Assembly: GCF_005116465.1 (NCBI RefSeq)
Contig: NZ_SWBM01000002.1
Location: forward strand, 372,001 to 436,000
Reading direction: 5' to 3'
DNA length: 64,000 bases
Source of the DNA: Robertmurraya kyonggiensis
GTDB lineage: Bacteria > Bacillota > Bacilli > Bacillales > Cytobacillaceae
The notes below the pieces were generated by a model, which searched no databases, was not told where the DNA came from, and worked only from the letters and a program-made list of their open reading frames with translations. Both the position numbers and the translations under genes were made by a program. Shown here in pieces: positions 1-10,178 of the stretch (positions within the stretch are counted from its first letter, which is position 1; each line of letters opens with the position of its first letter).

Positions 1-775
1 TTAGTGCATCAGCAAAATTTGTTCCAGTAGCAATAACAGCTTGTCCATTAGTAGTTTGATATAAGGAAGAAACAATATTACTTGAAGTATGATATCTGTT
101 ATCTCCTGAAATTCTAGTTGGGTTTGGTAACTCTGCAAATACGTTATTAGAAATAGCAAGCTCACCACCAATTACGATAGTTCGCTTAACTTTCTTAATA
201 GCTTCTTTTGTCACATCAGGTAAATAAGAAGTATCCGTTAGAAAAATTGGAATTCCATTTTCGGCAGCATAGGATGCAACAGAGAGACTATCAGGAAAAT
301 TCTTACCGTAAGTTATGATAGCAGTATCTGAATTCGGAGCATACTCTTTTGAAATTTCAACTGCAGTTTCATAACGATTATTCCCAGCTAATCTTTCTGT
401 GGTTAATCCCAAATCTCCTAGTTGTTTTACTACTGATTCACTTATTACAAGTGGCCCGCCTAGTATATACACCTTAGTTGCTTTTAATCTCTTAATCTCA
501 TTAATTGTAGTTACTGGAATAGTAGAACTTTGAGTTAGTAATATGGGGGCATTCAAAGCATTTGCTAACGGTGCACCCGTCAATGCATCAGGAAAGTTGT
601 CTCCAATAGCTAAAACAACATTGTTAGCTCCATTTGGCCAACCTTTTTGTGAGACAGCAACGGAGGTATCATATCTACTAGTTCCACTTATTCTTTCGAC
701 AGTGTTTGCTGCTAAGGAAGTAGAAGGTAATAATAAAGTAAATATTAAGAGGAATAAAAACAATGGATATTTCAT
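1..775 (-). CDS. CWB2 cell-wall-binding repeat protein (3' part outside window)
   Basis: Exported protein whose visible part is a signal peptide (residues ~1-22, ending near SLAA) followed by about two and a half putative cell wall binding repeat 2 (CWB2) units. Each unit shows the RISGTSRYDT-type start, an FPDAL box and an ILGGPLVIS or IGGELAIS box. CWB2 units occur in threes and hold proteins non-covalently on an anionic wall polymer. The gene runs off the left edge, so any catalytic domain cannot be seen. The ATG at 775 is preceded by a GGAGG site (782-790). It is one of six CWB2 genes in the window. The repeats are certain; the enzymatic role is unknown. Confidence 0.9.
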   Translation of the reverse strand, partial: MKYPLFLFLLIFTLLLPSTSLAANTVERISGTSRYDTSVAVSQKGWPNGANNVVLAIGDNFPDALTGAPLANALNAPILLTQSSTIPVTTINEIKRLKATKVYILGGPLVISESVVKQLGDLGLTTERLAGNNRYETAVEISKEYAPNSDTAIITYGKNFPDSLSVASYAAENGIPIFLTDTSYLPDVTKEAIKKVKRTIVIGGELAISNNVFAELPNPTRISGDNRYHTSSNIVSSLYQTTNGQAVIATGTNFADAL

Positions 776-991
776 TAAAATATAACCTCCTACTTTAAAG
801 TTTTATTGAAATTATTATAACATCTATTATTTCGACATTATGTTACAATTAGTTTTCATATTTCCTGAATAATGACTTTATTTGCTTTGATAATCCAATT
901 TAATGATGGGTAATTTGACGTAGGAATAATAGAAGGCTACCATAAATAAAAAATTTAGGGTTGTATTTAGAAAAAAAGGAGAAAAAGAAAA

Positions 992-1938
992 ATGATTTTG
1001 GTTGTCGGTGGTGCCGGTTATATTGGGAGTCATTTGATTAAAGAACTAGTTAACAGTGAAAAAGTAATTGTTCTTGATAACCTTTCAATGGGTCATGATG
1101 AATCGGTTGATTAAAAAGCGGAGTTTGTAGAAGGAGACCTTGGAGATCACAAAACCTTAGAGATTATTTTTGGAAAATATCCAATAAAAGCGGTTAAGCA
1201 TTTTACAGTAAACAGTTTAGTGGGAGAGTCTGTTACAGATCCGATCAAATTTTATGAAAATAAACGTCGGCTCCATATTAACTTTAATAAGGGTTATGCT
1301 AAAGCATAATGTGAAAAAACTTTATATTCTCTTCAACGGTAGCTACATATGGAATTCCAGAAGTCGATATCATTTCAGAAGACGCAAGAACGAATCCGAT
1401 CAACCCTAAGGGAAGATCGAAGTGGATGATTGAACAAATCCTTGCAGTTTATGCAAATACATATGACCTAAACTAAGGTGGTTTTAAGATATGTTATCAC
1501 TGCTGGCGTTTATCAGACAGCAGAAATAGGAGAAAGTCATGATCCAGAAACACATTTAGTTCCTATTATATTGCAGCATTTAGTAGGTCAAAGAGAAAAT
1601 GTATTGTATTTGGAACTGATTATGAAACGCCAGACGGCACTTGTATACGTGATTATATCCATGTAACCGATCTGGCAAAGGCGCATATTGTTGCACTTAA
1701 CTCATTATTAAATGGGAAAAACAAGACAGCGACATATAATTTAGGCAACGGACTTGGTTATTCTGTTAAAGAAGTAATCAAAACATGTGAAAAGGTTACT
1801 GGAAAAGAGGCTAATGTCATTCTTGGTGAGCGATGTGCAGGAGACCCAGCTCGTTTAGTCGCATCATCTGAGATGATTTTCAATGACTTAGGTTGGAAAG
1901 CGGAGAGAAATTTAGAACAAATCCTTGCAAGAGTATAA
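992..1938 (+). pseudogene. Decayed UDP-glucose 4-epimerase (galE)
   Basis: Reads as a GalE homologue but is broken. The 5' part gives [13 protein letters not shown], the Rossmann glycine motif, and meets an in-frame TAA at 1112-1114. Further pieces lie in other frames: SSTVATYGIP near 1335, GRSKWMIEQ near 1415, then TPDGTCIRDYIHV and TYNLGNGLGYSV to a stop at 1936-1938. At least one nonsense change and several frameshifts are needed to join them, so no functional epimerase is expected. An AAAAGGAG ribosome site remains before the ATG. An intact galE lies at 3530. Confidence 0.85.
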
Positions 1939-1985
1939 AAATGGTATAAAAATCTAAAAATCTAACAAAGAGAATATTTGAGCGA

Positions 1986-2025
1986 AAGGTGTCTTAAGAG
2001 TAACTGCTCTGAGGCATCTTTTTTT
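1986..2025 (+). terminator. Rho-independent terminator
   Basis: Imperfect stem (AAGGTGTCTTAAGA pairing with TCTGAGGCATCTT, some G-U pairs) followed by seven T residues. It closes the decayed galE unit and precedes galU. Confidence 0.6.
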
Positions 2026-2123
2026 GCAAAAAATAAATAAATACAAGAGGCTGGGGAAATTTAAGGTTACAACTAAATTATGTACTTCATTATTACAAGA
2101 ACAAGCAGAGGAGCGATAATTCA

Positions 2124-2993
2124 ATGAAAAAAGTGAGAAAAGCGATAATCCCTGCTGCGGGGCTTGGAACAAGATTTTTACCAGCGACGAAGGTTATGCC
2201 TAAAGAAATGCTCCCAATTATTGATAAGCCCACCATTCAATACATAATTGAAGAAGCGGTCGATTCAGGCATTGAGGACATAATTATTGTAACTGGAAAA
2301 GGAAAAAGAGCGATAGAAGACCATTTCGATCACGCGTATGAATTGGAAAATAATTTATATCAGAAGAAGAAATTTGAGTTGTTAGAAAGCATTATCAGTC
2401 CATCTAATTTAGAAATTCATTATATAAGACAGAAGACTCCCAAAGGGTTAGGTCATGCAGTTTGGTGTGCAAGAAACTTTATTGGAGACGCGCCGTTTGC
2501 GGTATTACTAGGGGATGACATTGTGGAAGCTGGTGTCCCATGTATAAGACAGTTAATAGAACAATATGAAAAGGTTGGTTCATCTGTGATTGGAGTTAAA
2601 GAAGTACCCACTGAAGAAACTAGGAGATATGGGATTATTAATCCCAATGCTATAGATGGTGATTTGATCGAGGTGAAGAGTTTTGTAGAAAAACCAGAAA
2701 CGTCTCCGCCATCCAATTTAGCAATAATGGGTAGGTATGTCTTAACACCGGATATATTTGCATATTTAGATGAGCAAGAAATAGGAGCTGGAGGAGAGAT
2801 TCAATTAACAGATGCCATCAATAAATTAAATATAGAAAGAAGAATATATGCATATATATTCCAAGGAGAGCGTTATGATGTTGGAGATAAGATTGGGTTT
2901 ATAAAGACTACGATTGATTTTGCTTTAAAGAGAGAGGATTTAAAAGATGAGGTACTTGAATATATTAAACACAAAATAGGAACAACTCCGTAA
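2124..2993 (+). CDS. galU: UTP--glucose-1-phosphate uridylyltransferase
   Basis: Makes UDP-glucose from UTP and glucose-1-phosphate in the cytoplasm, feeding UDP-galactose (through GalE next door) and wall or capsule glycans. The 289-residue protein has the [11 protein letters not shown] nucleotide-binding loop (residues ~13-23), MPKEMLPI, the [10 protein letters not shown] segment and the LLGDDI metal site, and full family length. GAGGAGCG lies at the usual distance before the ATG. A close paralogue sits at 15970, so one copy may be dedicated to this cluster. The family is certain; which copy is housekeeping cannot be told. Confidence 0.93.
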   Translation: MKKVRKAIIPAAGLGTRFLPATKVMPKEMLPIIDKPTIQYIIEEAVDSGIEDIIIVTGKGKRAIEDHFDHAYELENNLYQKKKFELLESIISPSNLEIHYIRQKTPKGLGHAVWCARNFIGDAPFAVLLGDDIVEAGVPCIRQLIEQYEKVGSSVIGVKEVPTEETRRYGIINPNAIDGDLIEVKSFVEKPETSPPSNLAIMGRYVLTPDIFAYLDEQEIGAGGEIQLTDAINKLNIERRIYAYIFQGERYDVGDKIGFIKTTIDFALKREDLKDEVLEYIKHKIGTTP

Positions 2994-3529
2994 ATTCGTT
3001 AATTTTATTTTGTAAATTATATTCATTTTTGTATTATAATTGTGTTTATTAGCCAGGTATCCCACTTGGTGAATCTGCTTAGAGATAAGTTAGTAATCAT
3101 ATCCTGTATCATAATTTTAAAACATAGGGTTGAAAGTGTAGTATTCATGAATCCTATATGTGCTACCTTTCCATCATTCAGATTACCCGAAAAAAAGAGC
3201 GAATGAAGCATGTATTAATCGTTGATCCAGCAACTTAGATAACCTTTACCTAGGAGAGGTGTATTTCTAAAATATTCCCCTTTATAAACTTCTTTTCCCT
3301 CTGATTGGGGATTTTGAGGAAACTCTGTACAAAAATCAAATTTAGAAACGTTCAACTTTTCAGAAGAACTTTTTGAAATTGATTCATAGAGTTAGAAATA
3401 ATCTGTTATAAGTAAAGGGATTTAGAAATTCTACATTTACTATAGAAAATAAACTGTGTATAATATAAAATTTACATTTGTAGGATAAAACTCTTTTTGA
3501 ATAAAATTATTTATTTCGGAGGTTATTTG
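2994..3529. other. Gene-poor spacer before galE
   Basis: About 535 bases with no coding sequence I can support. Its right end holds the galE promoter candidate. A short phrase near 3203 could be translated, but it has no ribosome site and is quickly stopped. Confidence 0.6.
3436..3464 (+). promoter_or_regulatory. Sigma-A-type promoter for galE
   Basis: TTTACT (-35, four of six matches to consensus) and a perfect TATAAT (-10) with a 17-base spacer, about 65 bases before the galE start. Confidence 0.6.
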
Positions 3530-4540
3530 ATGGCGATATTGGTAACGGGTGGTGCAGGGTATATAGGAAGTCACACGTGTGTCGAATTACTTAATAATGG
3601 GTTGGAAATTGTAGTTGTTGATAACCTCATTAATAGTAAAGAGGAATCCCTCGAACGTGTGAAGAAAATAACAGGGAAAGATTTTAAATTTTATAAAATT
3701 GATTTAATTGATAAGAAAGCTCTTACAAAAGTCTTTTTAGAAAATAAAATTGATGCAGTAATTCACTTTGCTGGTCTAAAGGCGGTGGGAGAATCTGTCT
3801 TACAACCACTTCGATATTATCATAATAATATCACTGGAACATTGGTTCTATGTGAATTAATGTCTGAATATGGCATAAAGAAAATAGTTTTTAGTTCATC
3901 CGCAACCGTATATGGGAATCCAATGTCAGTCCCCATCTTTGAGGATTATCCATTGGGCGCAACTAATCCATACGGCCGTACCAAACTTATGCAAGAAGAA
4001 ATTTTTAGCGATATTTTTAGTTCTGACCAAAGTTGGAGTATCGCACTTCTTCGTTATTTCAATCCGGTTGGAGCACATGAAAGTGGATTAATTGGAGAAG
4101 ATCCAAATGGTATACCTAATAATTTGATGCCTTACATTACACAGGTTGCAATTGGAAAACTTGAAAAATTAAGAGTATTTGGAGGAGATTACCCTACTCC
4201 TGATGGAACTGGTGTTAGAGATTATATACATGTAGTTGACTTGGCAAAAGGTCATATCAAAGCAGTTGAGAAAATAATGCGAACTGATGGTGTATTTTCG
4301 TATAACCTTGGAACAGGAAAAGGGTATTCAGTACTAGATATGGTTAATTCGTTTAGTGAGGCATCAGGAAAAGAGATTCCCTATGAAATCGTTGAAAGAA
4401 GACCAGGAGATATAGCTCAATGTTACGCAAGTCCAAATAAAGCTAAAGAAGAGTTAGGTTGGGTAGCTGAAAGGGATGTTTATGATATGTGTAAAGATTC
4501 ATGGAACTGGCAAATACATAATATAAACGGGTATGAATGA
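3530..4540 (+). CDS. galE: UDP-glucose 4-epimerase
   Basis: Interconverts UDP-glucose and UDP-galactose (or the GlcNAc/GalNAc pair) using bound NAD. The 336-residue SDR protein has the N-terminal GGAGYIGSH Rossmann motif, the S-S-A-T-V-Y-G catalytic segment, the YGRTK (Tyr-x3-Lys) pair and a C-terminal [11 protein letters not shown] substrate region. The ATG at 3530 is chosen over one at 3497 because CGGAGGT lies directly before it and the protein then starts at the first beta strand. It follows galU and precedes the glycosyltransferases, so it probably supplies UDP-hexose to this cluster. Confidence 0.93.
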   Translation: MAILVTGGAGYIGSHTCVELLNNGLEIVVVDNLINSKEESLERVKKITGKDFKFYKIDLIDKKALTKVFLENKIDAVIHFAGLKAVGESVLQPLRYYHNNITGTLVLCELMSEYGIKKIVFSSSATVYGNPMSVPIFEDYPLGATNPYGRTKLMQEEIFSDIFSSDQSWSIALLRYFNPVGAHESGLIGEDPNGIPNNLMPYITQVAIGKLEKLRVFGGDYPTPDGTGVRDYIHVVDLAKGHIKAVEKIMRTDGVFSYNLGTGKGYSVLDMVNSFSEASGKEIPYEIVERRPGDIAQCYASPNKAKEELGWVAERDVYDMCKDSWNWQIHNINGYE

Positions 4541-4601
4541 ATAACTAACTAGCTATGGGTCCAAAACTATTAGTTGAGTCTCTGAAAAGGAATTGAAGAT
4601 A

Positions 4602-5435
4602 ATGAAGTTTTCTTTAATAATGGCTACGATAAATCGGATGGATGTTATAGAAAAATTTATGAATTCCTTATTAGCGCAGGAATATAAAGTTTTCGAATTA
4701 ATTATTGTTGATCAAAACGATGATAATCGTTTAGAGAATCTTATTGAAAAATATTCAAATCAAATGCAAATTATTTATATAAAGTCTGTTAGAGGTCTAT
4801 CTAGGGCAAGGAATGTTGGACTATCTCATGCAACTGGGGACATAATCGCTTTTCCGGATGATGACTGTTGGTATCCCAAAGAATTATTAAAACGTGTTAA
4901 GAATATTTTAGTCTCTAACAATAGTATTGCTGGTCTAACGGGAAAATCTGTAGATGAAGACTTTAATATTTCTGCAGGAGTTTTTGATGAAGAAGAAGGG
5001 GAAGTTAATAAAAAAAATGTATGGAGAAGAGGTATTTCAATAACAATTTTTCTGAGAAAAGAAGTCATAAATAAGGTAGGAACTTTTGATGAAATGCTCG
5101 GCGTTGGATCAGGTACGAAATTTGGTTCGGGTGAGGAAACAGACTTTCTTTTAAGGGTAATTGATAATGGGTATAAAGTCGTCTATTTCCCTTCTATAAT
5201 AGTACATCATCCCAATCTTACTCATTTATCTTTAACATATAAAAGAGGTTATCTGTATGGTTGCGGTTTAGGGATTCTTCTAAATAGGCATAATTATCCG
5301 ATGACATATAAGATCAGAACATTAGTAAGGCCTCTTGGAGGCATTTTATTAAGTTTGTTAACTTTGAAGTGGAGACATGCACCGTTTTATTTTGGAACAT
5401 TGAAAGGAAGAGTTTTCGGAATGCTTTATAAGTAA
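4602..5435 (+). CDS. Family 2 glycosyltransferase
   Basis: Cytoplasmic GT-A-fold sugar transferase, 277 residues. It opens with FSLIMATINR and a LIIVDQNDD strand. RGLSRARNVG and a DDD metal/nucleotide site (FPDDDCW) follow near residues 70-95, with a GSGEETDFL acidic segment further on. The C-terminal part is hydrophobic and probably touches the membrane. The ATG at 4602 is preferred to a TTG at 4593 because AAAGGA sits about nine bases before it. It lies with two other GT2 genes and a flippase, so it probably adds one sugar to a lipid-linked repeat unit. Donor and linkage are unknown. Confidence 0.85.
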   Translation: MKFSLIMATINRMDVIEKFMNSLLAQEYKVFELIIVDQNDDNRLENLIEKYSNQMQIIYIKSVRGLSRARNVGLSHATGDIIAFPDDDCWYPKELLKRVKNILVSNNSIAGLTGKSVDEDFNISAGVFDEEEGEVNKKNVWRRGISITIFLRKEVINKVGTFDEMLGVGSGTKFGSGEETDFLLRVIDNGYKVVYFPSIIVHHPNLTHLSLTYKRGYLYGCGLGILLNRHNYPMTYKIRTLVRPLGGILLSLLTLKWRHAPFYFGTLKGRVFGMLYK

Positions 5436-5559
5436 ATAGCAATCATATGTAACTAATAAATGTCCTTATTCAGTGATATCCCTTTTTTCAGGGGGATCTG
5501 AACGGATATATGTTTATAGTAAAGTATATGTCTATACCTTTAATTATGGGAGTTAGTTT

Positions 5560-6501
5560 ATGAGCGAATTAATATCAGTAATTATGAGTACATATAATGA
5601 AGAATTAGAATGGGTAAGAAAAAGTATAAATTCTATTTTGAACCAAACATATGATAAATTAGAATTTATTATCATATTAGATAATCCAGACAATAAAAGT
5701 ATGAAAGAATTACTGCTTTCTCTTCAAGATAAAGATCCGAGGATAAAAATTGTTATTAATGAAAAAAATCTAGGATTGGTTAAAAGTCTTAATAAAGCGT
5801 TAAAGTATTGTGAAGGCAAATATATAGCGCGTATGGATGCAGATGATATTTCAGAAAAAAAAAGATTATATATTCAAAAAAAAGTATTAGAAAAGGAAAA
5901 ATTAGACTTTGTTTTTACAAGTATGATTATCATCGATGAAGAAGGAAAAGAGATTAATGAAACCGATAAAACGGAACTTACTTATAAAGAAGTAATGGAA
6001 CTTTTGGAAAAGAGGAATATATCCAATCATCCTACATGGCTCGTAAGAAAAGAGGTGTATGAAAACCTAAATGGATACAGAGAGATACCTTATTGTGAAG
6101 ATTATGATTTTTCTCTAAGAGCTTTGCTAAATGGATATAAGATAGGAAAAGTGAATCAAAGTCTATTAAGGTATAGGATAAGAAATAATGGAATTTCTAA
6201 GACGTACAGTTTAGAACAATTTCTCAATTCTAGAGGGATCTCCAAGCTATATAAGACACAACAACTATTGGATGAAATCTTAGTCTCTGATCTTATGAAT
6301 AGAACGCTAATATTGGCTACATTAAAAGAAAAAGAGAGATTCTTGGTAGCAGACAAAGTATATATGGAGGGAATAAAAGCTTTAAGAAAAAGAAAAGCTT
6401 TTGAAGGCACTATGAAGATAATTTGTTCTTTTTTAACTGGTAAATACTATCGTATTAAGAATTACGATTTTATTTTATATTGGCTAAAACGAAAGTTCTA
6501 G
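5560..6501 (+). CDS. Family 2 glycosyltransferase
   Basis: GT-A glycosyltransferase of 313 residues. SVIMSTYNEE starts the nucleotide-binding fold, RMDADDIS carries the D-x-D motif near residue 93, and CEDYDFSLRA is the later acidic motif. The TYNE...SILNQTY pattern is typical of capsule and O-antigen GT2 enzymes such as those of the EpsE/WaaB-like group. GGGAG precedes the ATG. A 120-base gap separates it from the previous gene and about 180 bases from the next, with no obvious terminator, so co-transcription is likely. The sugar is not predictable from sequence. Confidence 0.86.
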   Translation: MSELISVIMSTYNEELEWVRKSINSILNQTYDKLEFIIILDNPDNKSMKELLLSLQDKDPRIKIVINEKNLGLVKSLNKALKYCEGKYIARMDADDISEKKRLYIQKKVLEKEKLDFVFTSMIIIDEEGKEINETDKTELTYKEVMELLEKRNISNHPTWLVRKEVYENLNGYREIPYCEDYDFSLRALLNGYKIGKVNQSLLRYRIRNNGISKTYSLEQFLNSRGISKLYKTQQLLDEILVSDLMNRTLILATLKEKERFLVADKVYMEGIKALRKRKAFEGTMKIICSFLTGKYYRIKNYDFILYWLKRKF

Positions 6502-6680
6502 ACTTCTTAAATTAAGTGTCGCTAAGTATATCTAAATGTGAATTTCAACACAAAATGGAGTTTAGTCTAATCTAAAATAAGATAGCTATTGCATTCAAAG
6601 AGTATTTAGATAATATTAATAAATGATTAGGATTAATAAGAATCTGGATTTTTGATAAAGTACTAAAAAGGATGGATACA

Positions 6681-7748
6681 ATGAGAGTTATTCAAAAGTC
6701 CGATGATAATTTCATAAAATTTAATGACGTTGAATCTGTGTTAATACACGGGGATAAGAGTAAAATTAAACAACCATTTATTACAATAGCAATTCCTACA
6801 TATCGCAGACATATTTTATTGAAAGAGGCTATAGATAGTGCTTTGAATCAATTAAACCCTAATTGTGAATATGAAGTCATTATTGTTGATAATGAAGTAA
6901 GTTATGGTGTTGTGACTGAAACAGAGAAACTAATAAAGGGGTATTCTAATAATAAATTACTATATTATAGAAATAGTGATAATATTGGAATGGCTGGTAA
7001 TTGGAATAGATGTTTTGAATTAGCAAGGGGTAAATGGGTTGCCTTCCTACATGATGATGACCTTCTTGTGAATGATTATTTATTTAAGGTTTCAAAACTG
7101 CTAGACAAAAAAAAAAAAATTGGAGCATTGGTATCAAGTTTTGAAATTATTGGGGAAAATAATAGAACAAAAAAAGATAGTAAGTTGGAGAGGGTAACTA
7201 AAAAGTTATTTGTGAGATTTGGGAAGAATAAATTAATGAGAATTCGACCACTAGATACAAAAATATGGAATAGTAATATATATGGTCCTCCTACTTGCGG
7301 AGCATTATTCTATAAAGACTATGCTTTAAAACAGGGGGGATTTGATGAGGATAATTTTCCTTCATTGGATTGGTTTTTCTTGTTCAATTTTAATAAGAAA
7401 TATAAGGTGTATAAACCACTTGATAAACTAGGTTTTTACAGAGTTATTGATAATGAGTCCTTAAACCCTAAAACATTAAGGGCGTTTGTTAAAGATGCTG
7501 CAGACTTTAGAGAAATAAATAGAAAAAGTTATCTAATTGGAAAGCTGATGTTCAAGTTTTTTAAGTATGAACAACATGCGGTGATAATTGATTGGGTGAT
7601 GGATTTAGGGAAGTCTTCAGAATTAAAAGCTGAAGAATTTAACAATCTCTGCAAATATAAAATAAGACCAATCTTGCTATCTCTTTATAAAAGGGCCTTT
7701 AGGATATATTGGATTATCAAGAGAATAATGGCAATGATTTTTGGATAA
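6681..7748 (+). CDS. Family 2 glycosyltransferase
   Basis: Third GT2 enzyme of the block, 355 residues. About 35 residues precede the fold, then ITIAIPTYRR, VIIVDNE, NIGMAGNWNR and the D-D-D metal site in FLHDDDLL. This N-terminal pattern is common in capsular glycosyltransferases. AAAGGA at 6667-6672 best fits the ATG at 6681; an ATG at 6672 would overlap it. The C-terminal end is basic and helical (IYWIIKRIMAMIFG), perhaps membrane-associated. The 3' end overlaps the reading frame that leads into the flippase, suggesting tight coupling. Acceptor unknown. Confidence 0.84.
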   Translation: MRVIQKSDDNFIKFNDVESVLIHGDKSKIKQPFITIAIPTYRRHILLKEAIDSALNQLNPNCEYEVIIVDNEVSYGVVTETEKLIKGYSNNKLLYYRNSDNIGMAGNWNRCFELARGKWVAFLHDDDLLVNDYLFKVSKLLDKKKKIGALVSSFEIIGENNRTKKDSKLERVTKKLFVRFGKNKLMRIRPLDTKIWNSNIYGPPTCGALFYKDYALKQGGFDEDNFPSLDWFFLFNFNKKYKVYKPLDKLGFYRVIDNESLNPKTLRAFVKDAADFREINRKSYLIGKLMFKFFKYEQHAVIIDWVMDLGKSSELKAEEFNNLCKYKIRPILLSLYKRAFRIYWIIKRIMAMIFG

Positions 7749-7791
7749 GAACTGGTCTCTTATTTGTAAAATAGTAAAAGGAAGAATTTTA

Positions 7792-9198
7792 ATGGCTATA
7801 AATATTACAAAGAAAGATATCATATGGAATTACGCAGGGAACATTCTCAATATTGGGATGAATATTTTTTTATTACCTGTAATTCTACTAATGCTTAATT
7901 CTCAAGAAATTGGACTTTGGTATGTGTTCTCTAGTATATCAGCATTAGCTATGCTGATTGATTTTGGGTTTTCACCAACCATTATGAGAAACGTTTCATA
8001 TTCATGGAGTGGAGCAAAAGAATTATTAACTGAGGGAACTATGCTGTCAGAGCTTAATGAAAAACCAAATTATTATTTATTGAGAGCAATCATAGTATCA
8101 AGTAAAAAAATATACGCCGTTTTATCGACAGTTTCAGGATTACTACTTTTTAGTTTAGGAACAATATATATATACAGTTTATTACCAGATGATAAAACAA
8201 ATTCTCTCATAGCGTGGTTTATATATATTTTAGCAACAATAATCAATCTGTATTATAGTTACTGGAACCCTCTTCTTAAAGGAATAGGAGCAATAAAAGA
8301 AGATAATCAGGCTTTGGTTATTTCCAGGCTGACCTACGTCGTTTTTTCTATTATAGGGTTACTTCTAGGAGGAGGCCTCATATGGCTATCGCTAATGTAT
8401 TTAATATCGGGTGTGATATTGAGGGTACTTGCAAAAAAATATTTTTCGAAAAAAGTTAGACATGAAGATATTAATGCTGATCCTGGGAACGGGTATAGTT
8501 TTAAAACAGTATTTTCAATAATATGGCCGAATGCTAAAAAGCTAGGTGTTGTAACAATTGGAGCGTGGCTAATTACTAGATCTACTACCTTGATATGTGC
8601 AACTTACCTTGGATTAGATGTTACTGCACAATATGGTTTGAGTATGCAAGTCCTTGGGATTATAGGGAGTTTTTCATCTATACTGTTTAATAGTTATATC
8701 CCTGAGTTAGCATCCTTGAAAATGAGTATAAATAGTAACACTAGATACCTTCTAATATTTTCTAGAGCAATTACTACACAATGGATTTTGGGGATAGTTG
8801 GAATATTAGGGGTAGTATTAGTTGGACCATTTGCTTTAAATATAATTGGTTCGAATTCAACATTACTACCAAACAATATTTTAATTGTATTAGGATTAGT
8901 ATTATTTTTAGAATGGAATCATTCAACATTTGCTACACTAATAACTATGTCAAACACGGTACCATTCGTACAAGCTTCTGTTTTTTCAGGTGTTGGAATT
9001 GTCGTAATTTCTTTAATCCTGCTTGAATACACAAATATGGGGATATTAGGTGTAATTCTTTCACAAGGGATAATACAGGCGAGTTACAATAACTGGAAAT
9101 GGCCACTATGGGTATTAAGAGAGAATAATATTACTGTTCTTAGAATATTGAAATTATCATTTAGGAAAATAAAGGAAGTTGTTTTAAAACAAAGGTAG
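7792..9198 (+). CDS. Oligosaccharide flippase (Wzx/MATE-like)
   Basis: Polytopic membrane protein of 468 residues, about 12-14 hydrophobic segments, of the polysaccharide-exporter branch of the MOP superfamily. The start (NITKKDIIWNYAGNILNIG) and the ALAMLIDFGFSPTIMRNVSY stretch are characteristic of Wzx-type proteins. It would move undecaprenyl-diphosphate-linked repeat units outward across the membrane. The ATG at 7792 has AAAGGA upstream; an in-frame TTG at 7741 lies inside the preceding gene and has no such site. It follows three glycosyltransferases, as expected in a Wzx/Wzy-type cluster. Substrate unknown. Confidence 0.85.
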   Translation: MAINITKKDIIWNYAGNILNIGMNIFLLPVILLMLNSQEIGLWYVFSSISALAMLIDFGFSPTIMRNVSYSWSGAKELLTEGTMLSELNEKPNYYLLRAIIVSSKKIYAVLSTVSGLLLFSLGTIYIYSLLPDDKTNSLIAWFIYILATIINLYYSYWNPLLKGIGAIKEDNQALVISRLTYVVFSIIGLLLGGGLIWLSLMYLISGVILRVLAKKYFSKKVRHEDINADPGNGYSFKTVFSIIWPNAKKLGVVTIGAWLITRSTTLICATYLGLDVTAQYGLSMQVLGIIGSFSSILFNSYIPELASLKMSINSNTRYLLIFSRAITTQWILGIVGILGVVLVGPFALNIIGSNSTLLPNNILIVLGLVLFLEWNHSTFATLITMSNTVPFVQASVFSGVGIVVISLILLEYTNMGILGVILSQGIIQASYNNWKWPLWVLRENNITVLRILKLSFRKIKEVVLKQR

Positions 9199-9374
9199 GT
9201 CGTACAATTGAAACTATAGAGAATTTTTGAAACGTGGTTTATTCTTTTATTATATGGAGTCGTTACTAAAAGTTTATATGAATGATCTGATTCATAACAA
9301 TAACATCTACACGTATATATGATAAAATATTGATCTTGTGAAATAATTAACCAAAAAATTCTAGAGGTGATTTT

Positions 9375-10178
9375 ATGAAGGTTGTTTTACTAGCTGGGGG
9401 ATTTGGAACACGTATAAGTGAGGAGTCCCATCTTAAACCAAAACCAATGATAGAAATAGGTGGAAAGCCTATATTGTGGCATATTATGAAAATCTATTCT
9501 GAGTATGGTTTTAATGATTTTGTAATATGTCTTGGTTATAAATCTTTCTATATCAAAGAATATTTTGCACACTATTTTTTGCACGAGTCAGATGTTACCT
9601 TCGATTTTAGAAACGGAAACAAGCAAATTATACATAATGTTAATGCTGAGCCTTGGAAAGTAACACTTGTTGATACTGGTTTAGAAACAATGACAGGTGG
9701 TCGTTTAAAAAGAGTGAAACAATATCTTGATAATGAAACCTTTATGCTTACATATGGTGATGGTGTTTCAGATGTTAATATAAAAGAATTGGTTGAATTC
9801 CACAAAACTCATGGAAAGTTAGCTACAGTAACTACGACTCAACCGAGTGGAAGGTTTGGTGCGTTAGCATTAGGTGACAACAATGAAGTTACCGCTTTTC
9901 AAGAAAAGCCTCAAGGAGACGGCGGATGGGTAAATGCAGGTTACTTTGTTATGGAACCTGAAGTAATTGATTATATAGATGGGGACGATACGATTCTCGA
10001 AAAAGCACCCTTAGAGAATTTAGCTTTAGATGGACAACTTAGTGCTTTTAAGCATACTGGTTATTGGCAACCCATGGATACTCTTAGGGATAAAAATCAC
10101 TTGGAATCACTTTGGGTGAAAAATGAAGCTCCATGGAAACTGTGGAGAAATAATAATGGCGTGGTGAATAACTATTGA
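9375..10178 (+). CDS. rfbF: Glucose-1-phosphate cytidylyltransferase
   Basis: Forms CDP-glucose from CTP and glucose-1-phosphate, first step of CDP-linked deoxysugar synthesis. The 267-residue protein begins with the LAGGFGTRISEES nucleotide loop, then KPKPMIEIGGKPILWHIMK, LTYGDGVSD with metal aspartates and FQEKPQGDGGWVNAGYFV. These are diagnostic of RfbF/DdhA rather than UTP- or dTTP-dependent relatives. AGAGGTGA precedes the ATG. Its last four bases overlap the start of rfbG, so the two are translationally coupled. It heads a five-gene operon for a dideoxy sugar. Confidence 0.95.
   Translation: MKVVLLAGGFGTRISEESHLKPKPMIEIGGKPILWHIMKIYSEYGFNDFVICLGYKSFYIKEYFAHYFLHESDVTFDFRNGNKQIIHNVNAEPWKVTLVDTGLETMTGGRLKRVKQYLDNETFMLTYGDGVSDVNIKELVEFHKTHGKLATVTTTQPSGRFGALALGDNNEVTAFQEKPQGDGGWVNAGYFVMEPEVIDYIDGDDTILEKAPLENLALDGQLSAFKHTGYWQPMDTLRDKNHLESLWVKNEAPWKLWRNNNGVVNNY

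Noticed and set aside
543-785. 80-codon open frame on the plus strand
   Set aside because: Complement of the CWB2 gene start; it has no independent support.
1478-1666. 62-codon open frame on the plus strand
   Set aside because: Out-of-frame translation within the decayed galE; the surrounding sequence aligns to GalE in other frames.
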